From NCBI RefSeq assembly GCF_011392075.1, contig NZ_JAAJBV010000003.1, positions 1 through 64,000 on the forward strand: a DNA stretch of 64,000 bases, in the 5' to 3' direction. The notes under the pieces were generated by a model, which was given only the letters and a program-made list of their open reading frames with translations, made no database searches and had not been told where the DNA came from. Every line of letters starts with the position of its first letter. Positions within the stretch are counted from its first letter, which is position 1. Positions 1-7,859 of the stretch are shown here, in pieces. The DNA comes from Flavobacterium celericrescens. GTDB taxonomy: Bacteria > Bacteroidota > Bacteroidia > Flavobacteriales > Flavobacteriaceae. A program made the translations under genes and the position numbers.

Positions 1-394
1 GTGCTGTTTCGGTTGTTTTTACTGAAACCACTACAGCAGGTACTTGTGCTAATTCATATACGCTAACACGTACTTGGACGGCTACTGATGTTTGTGGAAA
101 CTCCGTATCGGATTCACAAGTAATTACAGTGCAAGACACCACTGCTCCAACATTCGATATGGTAATTCCAGCAGATGTAACAGCAGAGTGTAATGCTATT
201 CCAACAGCTGCAGTGATTACTGCTTCAGATAATTGTGATAGTGCTGTTTCGGTTGTTTTTACTGAAACCACTACAGCAGGTACTTGTGCTAATTCATATA
301 CGCTAACACGTACTTGGACGGCTACTGATGTTTGTGGAAACTCCGTATCGGATTCACAAGTAATTACAGTGCAAGACACCACTGCTCCAACATT
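1..394 (+). repeat. Exact 154-bp DNA repeat, 240-bp period
   Basis: Bases 1-154 and 241-394 are identical as far as I can read them, a spacing of 240 bp or 80 codons, inside the adhesin gene. The third repeat has diverged. The first copy starts at or before the window edge, so the array probably continues upstream. Confidence 0.95.
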
Positions 395-1436
395 TACAAG
401 TGAATTACCTAATGATATTAGTGTTTCATGTGATGCTATTCCTGAAGCACAAACTTTATATGCAATAGATTCTTGTGATAATGAAGTCACAATCTCTATG
501 ACTGATACAATTAATGCAGAAAATTCAAATTGTGCTGGTCAATACATAATTATAAGAACATGGACAGCAACAGATGATTGTAATAATAGTACAAGTTTTT
601 CTCAAACTATCACTGTTTCCGATACAGCTGCACCAATTATTGTTACGCCTTTAGAAGCCGTTATCAATGTTAGTTGTTCAGAAATACCTGCAACTCCAAT
701 TCCTGAATTTACTGATAATTGTTCAGGAATATTTGAAGTAATTCATACTGAAACAACTAATACTATTTCAATCTATCAATATACCATTACACATGAATGG
801 GTTGTATCTGATAATTGTGGAAATGAGGCAACCTTCTCTCAAATTATTAATGTAACCGTAGAAGATCCATTTGATGCTATTCCATATGCAATTTGTACAG
901 AAGAGGAGCCTATAAATTTATTTACTATATTAGACGATTCAATTCCTACAAATGGAACTTGGATAGAGATTACAAATTCAGGTGGATTAGCTGGTAATAT
1001 TTTTAATCCTGAAAATGTTCAACTTGGCTATTATACTTTACAATATATTGTTTCACAAGAAGATAGTGATTGTCCGATGATATATGAAATCTATCTTAAT
1101 GTTAATGATGATTGTGTAGTTTTAGCTGCATGTGATATTACCGTTTATAATGCGGTTTCACCAAATGATGATGAGTCAAACGAAATATTATTAATTGATG
1201 GTATTGAATGTTATCCTGATAATACGGTTGAAATATACAACCGTTGGGGAATATTAGTTTATGATGAACAAGGCTATGATAATGCATTAAAATCTTTTAA
1301 AGGTAAATCTGAAGGTAGAAATACATTTAATAAAAACGAACTTTTACCAGATGGAACTTATTTCTATATTTTGAAATATACGGATGAAGAAAATAAAAAG
1401 CATGATAGATCAGGTTATTTATACCTTAACCGTTAA
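3..1436 (+). CDS. Repeat adhesin with T9SS type B sorting domain (5' truncated)
   Basis: This is the C-terminal part of a large cell-surface protein; the frame is open from the first bases, so the start lies outside the window. Seen: Cys-containing beta-repeats of about 80 residues with DNC and CGN motifs and repeated TAPTF linkers, resembling HYR/SprB-type repeats, then a final domain of about 100 residues with VSPNDD and IYNRWG motifs. That end matches the gliding-motility-associated C-terminal domain, the type B signal for export through the type IX secretion system. Such proteins are exported to the cell surface and often serve in adhesion or gliding. The next two genes, PorP/SprF and OmpA-type, are the usual partners of type B substrates. 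The exact ligand cannot be told. The first two repeats shown are nearly identical in DNA. Confidence 0.88.
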   Translation, partial: AVSVVFTETTTAGTCANSYTLTRTWTATDVCGNSVSDSQVITVQDTTAPTFDMVIPADVTAECNAIPTAAVITASDNCDSAVSVVFTETTTAGTCANSYTLTRTWTATDVCGNSVSDSQVITVQDTTAPTFTSELPNDISVSCDAIPEAQTLYAIDSCDNEVTISMTDTINAENSNCAGQYIIIRTWTATDDCNNSTSFSQTITVSDTAAPIIVTPLEAVINVSCSEIPATPIPEFTDNCSGIFEVIHTETTNTISIYQYTITHEWVVSDNCGNEATFSQIINVTVEDPFDAIPYAICTEEEPINLFTILDDSIPTNGTWIEITNSGGLAGNIFNPENVQLGYYTLQYIVSQEDSDCPMIYEIYLNVNDDCVVLAACDITVYNAVSPNDDESNEILLIDGIECYPDNTVEIYNRWGILVYDEQGYDNALKSFKGKSEGRNTFNKNELLPDGTYFYILKYTDEENKKHDRSGYLYLNR

Positions 1437-1446
1437 GAATTGAATT

Positions 1447-2379
1447 ATGGCAACTAAAAATATGAACATGATGAAAACATATATCACTACAATTTGTGCA
1501 TTCATTTTACATGGGTTGTGCTATTGTCAACAGGATTCTCAATATACCCAATATATGTATAATACAGCTAACGTAAACCCTGCCTATGCGGGTTCTAGAG
1601 GTACGTTAACTGCTTTTCTTCTACATAGAAATCAATGGGTGGGCTTAGATGGAGCACCTGTAACAAATAATTTTACCGTAAATTCTCCTCTTGGTGATTC
1701 AAATTTTGGTATTGGAGTTTCTTTTACAAATGATAAAATTGGACCAACTTCTGAAAACGAAATTTCTGCTGATTTAGCTTATTTTATTCAAATTTCTGAA
1801 AATTATAAATTATCTCTTGGATTAAAAGGTACGGCTAATCTATTTAACTTAGATGTCAATAAATTAACTATTTATGATCCATTAGATCCGCAATTTCAAA
1901 ACGTTGATACCGAATTTTCACCAAACGTTGGCGCTGGATTGTATTTGTTTTCTGAAAATACTTATGTTGGCTTGTCTGTTCCTAATTTCTTTGAAAGTTA
2001 TCGTTATAACGACAATAATGTTGCTATTACTAAAGAAAAAATGCACTTTTACTTTATTGCAGGTCATGTTTTCGAACTAAATCCAAACTTAAAATTCAAA
2101 CCAGCATTAATGACAAAAGTAGTTGAAGGCTCTCCTTTACAAGCAGATATTACCGCTAATTTCTTATTATTTGACAAACTAACACTTGGAGCTGCTTATC
2201 GATGGGATGCTGCCGTGAGTGGATTAGCTGGATTTCAAATTTCGGATTCTTGGTTTATTGGATATGGTTATGATATGGAAACTACTAAATTAGCTAGATA
2301 TAATTCAGGTTCACACGAAATATTTCTTCGTTATGAACTTTTCAATAGAACACGCGTTTCTGCACCTAGATTCTTTTAA
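1447..2379 (+). CDS. PorP/SprF family type IX secretion membrane protein
   Basis: An outer-membrane beta-barrel protein of the PorP/SprF family. In Flavobacterium johnsoniae, SprF is needed to place the adhesin SprB on the surface, and paralogues sit beside other type B substrates. Seen: a signal peptide (hydrophobic stretch following MKTYI, ending near CYCQQ), then the family opening QYTQYMYNTANVNPAYAG and alternating beta-strand pattern to a C-terminal aromatic residue. It starts 10 bp after the adhesin stop, which implies cotranscription and a dedicated role for that adhesin. Four in-frame ATGs (1447, 1462, 1468, 1471) make the start uncertain; 1471 gives the most compact signal peptide. 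Confidence 0.9.
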   Translation: MATKNMNMMKTYITTICAFILHGLCYCQQDSQYTQYMYNTANVNPAYAGSRGTLTAFLLHRNQWVGLDGAPVTNNFTVNSPLGDSNFGIGVSFTNDKIGPTSENEISADLAYFIQISENYKLSLGLKGTANLFNLDVNKLTIYDPLDPQFQNVDTEFSPNVGAGLYLFSENTYVGLSVPNFFESYRYNDNNVAITKEKMHFYFIAGHVFELNPNLKFKPALMTKVVEGSPLQADITANFLLFDKLTLGAAYRWDAAVSGLAGFQISDSWFIGYGYDMETTKLARYNSGSHEIFLRYELFNRTRVSAPRFF

Positions 2380-2384
2380 ACGAT

Positions 2385-4298
2385 ATGATTATGAAAGCAA
2401 AATATACTTTAATTTTACTTGTAGGCATAACACTTTCAGCCTTTGGACAATCTTCTAAATTAAAAACTGCCGATAAAAAATACGACACTTTTTCCTATAT
2501 CGATGCAATTGAGATTTATGAAAAAGTAGCTGAAAAAGGTTACAAATCTGCTGATTTATTTCAAAAATTAGGAAACGCCTATTATTTCAATGGAGAATTA
2601 GATAAAGCCGCCAAATGGTATGGTGATTTATTTGCGCTTAATCAAGAAGTAGATCCAGAATACTATTTTAGATATGCACAAGCTTTAAAATCTCAAGAAA
2701 AATATGATAAAGCTAATGAGTACATGGAACTCTTCAATCAAAAAACCAACGATAATAGAGGAAAATTATTTGCCCAAAACAAAGATTATGTAGCTAATAT
2801 TGATGCTGTTTCAGGAAAATACACAATGGATAAAACTGAAATCAACTCTGAATTTTATGACTACGGACCTTCTTTTTTGGGCGATCAAATTGTGTTTACA
2901 TCTTCTCGAAGTGAAGGAAATTCTTCTTCAAGAATCCATGATTGGACCAATCAAAATTTTACCGATTTATTTGTAGCCACAATAGATAATAACGGAAAAT
3001 TAGGTGGTGTTGAAAATTTTTCAAAAGAAATTAACACCAAATTCAATGAGTCATCCCCTATTTTTACTAAAGATGGTAAAACAATGTATTTTACTAGAAA
3101 TAATTATAATAATGGTAAAAAAGGAAAAAGTGATGATAAAGTTAGTATTCTTGAAAAAATTTATAAAGCCGAACTAATTAACAACGAATGGACAAATATT
3201 ACAGAACTTCCTTTTTGCAATGACAATTATAAAACAGCACATCCAGCTTTGAGTCCAGATGAAAAAACAATGTATTTTGCTTCTGATATGCCAGGAAGTT
3301 ATGGAATGTCTGATTTATATAAAGTAACCATTGATTCGAATGGAAATTTTGGAACACCAGAAAACTTAGGAACTACAATTAATACAGAAGGGCGAGAAAC
3401 TTTTCCTTTTATCGATGCAGACAATACTTTATTTTTTGCCTCTGACGGCCACCCAGGCTTAGGAGGTTTAGATGTATTTGAAAGTAAATTAGAAAATAAG
3501 CAATATTCAAAACCGCAAAATATTGGCAAACCAATTAATAGTTCAAAAGATGATTTTGGTTATACCAATAAAGAAAAACTTGGCTTCTTTACATCTAACA
3601 GAGAAGGCGGAACTGGATATGATGACATTTACACATTTACTATATGTACACATACGCTAAGTGGATTAATTAAAGATATTGATAATCAACAAATTTTACC
3701 AAATTCAAAAGTTGTATTATTTGATGAAAACATGACTAAAATTAGTGAAACAACATCTTCAGATAAAGGATATTATGAGTTCAAATTAGATTGTAATAAA
3801 AAATACTTCATTAGAGCTTCTAAAGAAGAATATGAGACTGCTGAAAAAACATTCAATCCTGCAACAACGTCTGGAAAATCGGAATTGGATATAGCATTAA
3901 AACGCAATATTATTCCAATTGAAAAAGGAACCGACTTAGCAAAAGTATTGAATATAAGTATCATTTATTTCGATTTAGACAAATGGAATATTCGCCCTGA
4001 TGCAGCTGAAGATTTAGAAAAAATTATTGCGGTAATGAAACAATATCCTACCATGGTGGTTGACATTCGTTCGCATACCGATTGTCGCCAAACGCATCAA
4101 TACAATGAATTACTTTCTGATAGAAGAGCAAAATCTACATTAGAGTTTATGGTAAAAAATGGCATCGAGCGCAACCGTTTAACCGCAAAAGGCTATGGTG
4201 AAACACAACTATTAAACAATTGTGCCGATGGAGTAAATTGTAGCGAAGAAGAGCATCAAAAAAATCGTAGAAGCGAATTCATTATCATAAAAATGTAA
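2385..4298 (+). CDS. OmpA family protein with TPR and PD40 repeats
   Basis: A periplasm-facing, peptidoglycan-binding outer-membrane partner of the type IX secretion system, comparable in layout to PorE-like proteins. Seen: a signal peptide ending near FGQ; TPR-like helices at about residues 25-125; WD40-like PD40 repeats at about 160-420 (motifs such as SPDEKTMYFASD); a carboxypeptidase-regulatory-like beta domain at about 425-500; and an OmpA C-terminal domain at about 520-637 with YFDLDKWNIRP and LSDRRAKSTLEF. It begins 5 bp after the PorP/SprF stop and is the last gene of the adhesin operon. The start may be the ATG at 2391. A specific link to this adhesin is inferred from gene order. Confidence 0.9.
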   Translation: MIMKAKYTLILLVGITLSAFGQSSKLKTADKKYDTFSYIDAIEIYEKVAEKGYKSADLFQKLGNAYYFNGELDKAAKWYGDLFALNQEVDPEYYFRYAQALKSQEKYDKANEYMELFNQKTNDNRGKLFAQNKDYVANIDAVSGKYTMDKTEINSEFYDYGPSFLGDQIVFTSSRSEGNSSSRIHDWTNQNFTDLFVATIDNNGKLGGVENFSKEINTKFNESSPIFTKDGKTMYFTRNNYNNGKKGKSDDKVSILEKIYKAELINNEWTNITELPFCNDNYKTAHPALSPDEKTMYFASDMPGSYGMSDLYKVTIDSNGNFGTPENLGTTINTEGRETFPFIDADNTLFFASDGHPGLGGLDVFESKLENKQYSKPQNIGKPINSSKDDFGYTNKEKLGFFTSNREGGTGYDDIYTFTICTHTLSGLIKDIDNQQILPNSKVVLFDENMTKISETTSSDKGYYEFKLDCNKKYFIRASKEEYETAEKTFNPATTSGKSELDIALKRNIIPIEKGTDLAKVLNISIIYFDLDKWNIRPDAAEDLEKIIAVMKQYPTMVVDIRSHTDCRQTHQYNELLSDRRAKSTLEFMVKNGIERNRLTAKGYGETQLLNNCADGVNCSEEEHQKNRRSEFIIIKM

Positions 4299-4318
4299 AC
4301 ACCTAAACACACAAAGAT

Positions 4319-4352
4319 AGCAGTTATTTATAAAGAAAATAGCTGCTTTTTT
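4319..4352 (+). terminator. Hairpin terminator after the adhesin operon
   Basis: Stem AGCAGTTATTT with AAAATAGCTGCT (one G-U pair) followed by a T run. It closely resembles the terminator at 5065-5104. Confidence 0.75.
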
Positions 4353-4418
4353 ATGTGAAAAATGTTGTATATCTTTGAGATGTTTACTAGTTAGTGGAAA
4401 TCCAAAAAGAAAATCGAA

Positions 4419-4916
4419 GTGGAAGACAAAATCCTAAATACATACGAAGAATTATTAAAATTTTCAAATTCAATTTTGAACTTAGGAAGTCCAATAATTG
4501 ACTCTCGAATTGAAGATTTTGAAAGCAAAATTGAATATAAACTGCCGAAGGATTTTAAATATTTTATTAAAAAAAACAATGGTTTTTCTTTAAGTGTAAC
4601 AGAAGTATATGGAATTGGAAAAGAGTTTTTGAATTCTTCACTTGATGAAATATATGATTTTGAACATAATGAAGTCGGTAATCCTATGCCAAAATATTTT
4701 TTACCATTTTCACCTGATGGGTATGGAAATCATTATTGTATAGATTTATCTCGAATTGAAAATGAGATATGTCCAATTGTATTTTGGCAACACGATTGTA
4801 ATTATGAAAATATTTCCGAAGTAGAAACTTGTAATAAAAACTTTGTTGAATGGATTAACGAAGTAATGATTGAATGGACTCTTGGAGAATATAATTTAGA
4901 CGGAACAGAAAAGTAA
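4419..4916 (+). CDS. SMI1/KNR4 (SUKH) family protein
   Basis: A probable cytoplasmic SUKH-domain protein. In bacteria this superfamily is best known as immunity proteins against polymorphic or contact-dependent toxins, but many members are solitary and uncharacterised. Seen: the family core in the first half, with acidic IEDFESKI and LPKDFKYFIKKNNGF motifs, then a GYGNHYCIDLS-like strand segment and a WINE helix near the end. There is no signal peptide or membrane segment. The start is a GTG, since the frame is closed by a stop at 4392-4394 and has no ATG before the domain. No toxin gene is adjacent. It looks like an inserted accessory cassette because look-alike terminators flank it. Confidence 0.82.
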   Translation: MEDKILNTYEELLKFSNSILNLGSPIIDSRIEDFESKIEYKLPKDFKYFIKKNNGFSLSVTEVYGIGKEFLNSSLDEIYDFEHNEVGNPMPKYFLPFSPDGYGNHYCIDLSRIENEICPIVFWQHDCNYENISEVETCNKNFVEWINEVMIEWTLGEYNLDGTEK

Positions 4917-4920
4917 AAAT

Positions 4921-5060
4921 GGGCTATCCGCTAACACACGTTTAGCGCAATTGCGAATTTTGTAGTAAATTCACGTTTATATTTCGCAAGAAATCTTATC
5001 TTAGCAGAAAATAAGCCGTTACGAAGCTCGCAACAGACGCCAAGCGCCGAAACCTTTAAC
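4921..5060. other. Structured non-coding tail behind the SUKH gene
   Basis: A spacer with several inverted repeats and locally higher GC than its neighbours. CGCTAA (4929-4934) pairs with TTAGCG (4942-4947); CGCAATTGCG (4946-4955) is a perfect palindrome; TTGCGAA (4951-4957) pairs with TTCGCAA (4983-4989); CTTAT (4995-4999) pairs with ATAAG (5011-5015). No reading frame is convincing. It could be a recombination or cassette end, or a dispersed structured repeat. Confidence 0.5.
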
Positions 5061-5064
5061 TCAC

Positions 5065-5104
5065 AAAAAAAGCAGCTATTCTCTCAAATAGCTGCTTTTT
5101 TTTT
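5065..5104. terminator. Bidirectional hairpin terminator
   Basis: Stem AGCAGCTATT/AATAGCTGCT (5071-5080 and 5087-5096) with an A run before and T run after, between the SUKH gene and the convergent CAP gene. Confidence 0.85.
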
Positions 5105-5122
5105 ATAAACAAACATGAAATC

Positions 5123-5614
5123 TTATTTTTTAATAAACATATTGGTGTAGTATTTTTTACCATCAGCATCCATTTTGATTGATGCTCCAAAATGTGTATA
5201 ATTTCCTTCTAAATTAGCTTTATGACTTGGACTGTTTACCCAAGCGGCTACTGTAGATTGAGCTGATGAATAGGCATAGGCAACGTTTTCTCCTACTCTA
5301 GCCGCTCCAAGAACTTCTTGTAAATTGGCTTTTCTTTCTTCAAATCCATCATGGTTTACATCATGAATAGCAATCATATATTCATTATGCTCATTTGATT
5401 TGTATGAAATATGTTCAATGATTTGTAATGCATTTAATCCAACAGAAACTCTGTAAGCATTTACTTCGTCTAATAATTCTAATTCAGCGGCTGAATGGGA
5501 ATAATTTTTTTCAGTTTCATTCGAGCCAGAAACACTTTCTGAATCAGATGAACATGAGGTTAATAATGGTAGGGAGATTGTAAGGGCAAAAAAGGTGATC
5601 ATTATTTTTTTCAT
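5123..5614 (-). CDS. CAP-domain (SCP/PR1-like) lipoprotein
   Basis: A secreted lipoprotein with a CAP domain. The family includes extracellular proteins of varied or unknown activity, and bacterial members are not well defined biochemically. Seen: a hydrophobic signal ending in a lipobox (LLTSC, then SSDSES), a low-complexity linker, and a CAP domain covering the remaining part with LDEVNAYRVSVGL, GENVAY, WVNSPSHKANLEG and YTNMFI motifs. The start at 5614 is chosen because AAGGAAATT, an unusually clear ribosome-binding site here, lies just before it; ten further codons upstream are in frame. A promoter is visible at 5684-5713. It is monocistronic and ends at a shared terminator. Confidence 0.88.
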   Translation of the reverse strand: MKKIMITFFALTISLPLLTSCSSDSESVSGSNETEKNYSHSAAELELLDEVNAYRVSVGLNALQIIEHISYKSNEHNEYMIAIHDVNHDGFEERKANLQEVLGAARVGENVAYAYSSAQSTVAAWVNSPSHKANLEGNYTHFGASIKMDADGKKYYTNMFIKK

Positions 5615-5683
5615 AATTTCCTTGTTTAAGAAACACTCTGCCAAAAAATAAAAAAAAATCGACTAAGTGTTTGATTTACAAGA

Positions 5684-5713
5684 CAAATGTACGTAATCGT
5701 CGATAACATGCAA
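5684..5713 (-). promoter_or_regulatory. Bacteroidetes-type promoter of the CAP gene
   Basis: On the minus strand TTG (5711-5713), 19-bp spacer, TACATTTG (5684-5691), matching the -33 TTG / -7 TAnnTTTG consensus of Bacteroidetes housekeeping promoters. The leader to the ATG is about 65 bases. Confidence 0.65.
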
Positions 5714-5850
5714 ATAAAATCGATGAAATACACTAAAATTTAACATATTAACACCTTGTAATTCAAATACTTACAATTTTACTTACAAAAAATAAAAAAT
5801 CTCGCCAAAGTTTGACAGGATGTAAATGTAAAAACATATAAAATTGATAA

Positions 5851-6495
5851 TCAAGGTGATAATCGTTCAATTTTCCAGTTATAATCTTCTTGTAATTGAT
5901 ATCTTATGCGATCATGCAAACGATTAGGACGACCTTGCCAAAACTCTACTTCAACAGGTCTAACGATAAAACCTCCCCAATGTGCTGGACGAGGAATCTC
6001 TTTCCCTTCAAAATCTTTTTCTAATTGCTTTAAATTATTTTCCAAAAAAGTTCTATCCGGAATTACATCACTTTGTGGAGAAACAATAGCTCCAAGTTTA
6101 CTGCCATCTGGTCTAGAGGCAAAATAATTATCTGAAATATTTGCAGCCGTTTTTTCTGCAATCCCTTTAATAATTATTTGACGCTCAACTGTAGGCCAAA
6201 AAAATGATAAACAAATATTAGGATTGTTTAAAATTGCTTTTCCTTTTTCAGAATTATAATTGGTGTAAAAAATGAAACCTTCCTCATTGAACTTTTTGAG
6301 CAATACCACTCTTGATTTTGGAAATCCATCCAAACCTATAGTTGAAACGGTCATTGCATTCACTTCATCTGCAGCATTTAATTCTTCTGCTTCATAAAAC
6401 CATTTATGAAAAAGATTTATAGGGTCATCTGGAATTTGATTTTCCAGTAACTCACTTTTTTCATAGGATTTTCTGTAATTACTTAAATCTTTCAT
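5851..6495 (-). CDS. pdxH: Pyridoxamine 5'-phosphate oxidase
   Basis: An FMN enzyme that oxidises pyridoxine or pyridoxamine 5'-phosphate to pyridoxal 5'-phosphate in vitamin B6 synthesis and salvage; cytoplasmic. Seen: full length for the family (214 residues), N-terminal LSNYRKSYEKSEL, an FMN-binding stretch (SRVVLLKKFNEEGFIFYTNY, SEKGKAI), FFWPTVERQIIIKG, and the C-terminal signature FWQGRPNRLHDRIRY ending in RLSP. It is the last gene of a probable pyrR-pyrB-orphan-rnz-pdxH transcript, 26 bp after rnz. No separate promoter was evident in the short gap. Confidence 0.96.
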   Translation of the reverse strand: MKDLSNYRKSYEKSELLENQIPDDPINLFHKWFYEAEELNAADEVNAMTVSTIGLDGFPKSRVVLLKKFNEEGFIFYTNYNSEKGKAILNNPNICLSFFWPTVERQIIIKGIAEKTAANISDNYFASRPDGSKLGAIVSPQSDVIPDRTFLENNLKQLEKDFEGKEIPRPAHWGGFIVRPVEVEFWQGRPNRLHDRIRYQLQEDYNWKIERLSP

Positions 6496-6521
6496 CTTTC
6501 TATTTGTAGAATTTGGAAGTA

Positions 6522-7427
6522 CTAAAATACGAATTCTTTGCCATCATCGGCTAAAAGCACATTCTCAAAAATAGTTTTTGCTTCCGTTTTAAATGGATCA
6601 ATAGAACCATATCTTGTAGAATAATGTCCTAAAATTAAATGCTTTACATTGGCAAGCTTAGCAATTTGTGCAGCTCCTTTTGCTGTAGTATGCTTGGTTT
6701 TTTCAGTATAATGCGCTTCTGAATCTAGAAAAGTTGCTTCGTGATACAATACATCTACATCTTTTATAATCGGTACAATCGATTCATCATACAAAGTATC
6801 GCTACAAAAAGCATAACTCATTGTAGCATCTGGAGGCAATGAAAGTAATTCATTATCAATTACTTCACCAGAATCTAAAGTCACACTTCCACCCGATTTG
6901 ATTTTATCAAAATAACATTTTTCTATTTTATATTTTGCAACGGCTTCAATATTCAAATGACGTTTTCCTACTTTTTCCTGAAACAAAAATCCGTTCGTAT
7001 ACACACGATGATTTAGTGGAATAGTTTTTACAATTACCGTCTCGTCCTCAAAAATGACTTCACTTGCTGTAGATTCTAATTCATGAAAATATAAATTATA
7101 TCCAGTAAACGAACCCGAAGCGCGTAATTGCAATAAAATAATTTCTTTGATTCCTTTTGGACCATAAACATGCAAATCATTTTCGCGATTTAGCAACATA
7201 AACGTTGAAATCAAACCGATTAATCCATAAAAATGATCACCGTGTAAATGGGAAATAAAAATATGATTAATACGAGAAAACTTGATTTTATGCTTGCGCA
7301 ATTGCACTTGCGTTCCTTCGCCACAATCAATTAGAAACAAATGGTTTTTCATCTCTAAAACTTGTGATGTTGGATTTGTTATGGTTCTTGGGGTGGCTGC
7401 ATAACAACCGAGTATTTGTAGTTTCAT
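6522..7427 (-). CDS. rnz: Ribonuclease Z
   Basis: A zinc endonuclease that cleaves the 3' trailer from tRNA precursors; a metallo-beta-lactamase-fold protein. Seen: 301 residues, the typical short form; FLIDCGEGTQ at about 32-40; the zinc motif HLHGDH (positions 60-65); a later HEATFL motif and a GHYSTRYG motif carrying a metal histidine near the C terminus. It sits after a small orphan gene and 26 bp before pdxH on the same strand. The gap upstream (7429-7496) carries a short spacer repeat. Confidence 0.95.
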   Translation of the reverse strand: MKLQILGCYAATPRTITNPTSQVLEMKNHLFLIDCGEGTQVQLRKHKIKFSRINHIFISHLHGDHFYGLIGLISTFMLLNRENDLHVYGPKGIKEIILLQLRASGSFTGYNLYFHELESTASEVIFEDETVIVKTIPLNHRVYTNGFLFQEKVGKRHLNIEAVAKYKIEKCYFDKIKSGGSVTLDSGEVIDNELLSLPPDATMSYAFCSDTLYDESIVPIIKDVDVLYHEATFLDSEAHYTEKTKHTTAKGAAQIAKLANVKHLILGHYSTRYGSIDPFKTEAKTIFENVLLADDGKEFVF

Positions 7428-7433
7428 TTTTTA

Positions 7434-7492
7434 GTGTTCAGTCGCAGTTTTCAGTCGCAGTTACTGAATACTGTAAACTGAGACTGTAAACT
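7434..7492. repeat. CAGTCGCAGTT / ACTGAGACTG spacer repeat
   Basis: A short run of imperfect units around CAGTCGCAGTTTTCAGTCGC and ACTGAGACTGTAAAC between the orphan gene and rnz. The same family of words recurs before recG at 54136-54170. Confidence 0.6.
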
Positions 7493-7496
7493 TTTA

Positions 7497-7829
7497 TTAA
7501 AATCCTAAATCGCGTTCAATTTCGTCCATTTCAATCATATCGTGGGCTTCTAAGACAGATGGAACTACGTTTAAATAATTAGGCACTTTATCAAAATCAA
7601 CTGCATCAGAAACTATAATCATTGATTTTTTTGCCTCTTTATGATTTTTTGCCAATTCTTTAAAATGAACTAAATCTCCATTGGAAATTGCTTTGTCATG
7701 CGATAAGTCCAAAATTAAATTTTGACTTTGAAATACATGATATTCATTGGTAATCTTGCCCACAAAAGCTTCAATATTATTTTGCGTGTCTTTGATGATA
7801 GTGGTATGTCCTTTTTGATCGACTTTCAT
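7497..7829 (-). CDS. Small conserved protein of the pyr-rnz operon, possibly STAS-like
   Basis: I do not recognise a certain function. It encodes 110 residues, soluble, with no signal peptide. Alternating beta and alpha segments (FQSQNLILDLS, LVHFKELAKNHKEAKKSMII, VVPSVLEAHDMIEMDEIERD) resemble a STAS-like fold as found in anti-sigma antagonists, but no phosphoserine motif stands out. It lies between pyrB (30 bp upstream) and rnz (69 bp downstream) on the same strand. It may be a fitness or regulatory helper of tRNA or pyrimidine metabolism; that is a guess from position. Confidence 0.7.
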   Translation of the reverse strand: MKVDQKGHTTIIKDTQNNIEAFVGKITNEYHVFQSQNLILDLSHDKAISNGDLVHFKELAKNHKEAKKSMIIVSDAVDFDKVPNYLNVVPSVLEAHDMIEMDEIERDLGF

Positions 7830-7859
7830 TTGTTGAATTTCTGATTTTATGCTAAGATA

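Noticed and set aside
4921..5060. Integron attC site
   Set aside because: The inverted repeats do not show the RYYYAAC/GTTRRRY core pair in the right places, and no integrase gene is in the window.
7497..7829. Second RNase Z fragment
   Set aside because: Small proteins in this position may be labelled that way, but there is no metallo-beta-lactamase histidine motif.
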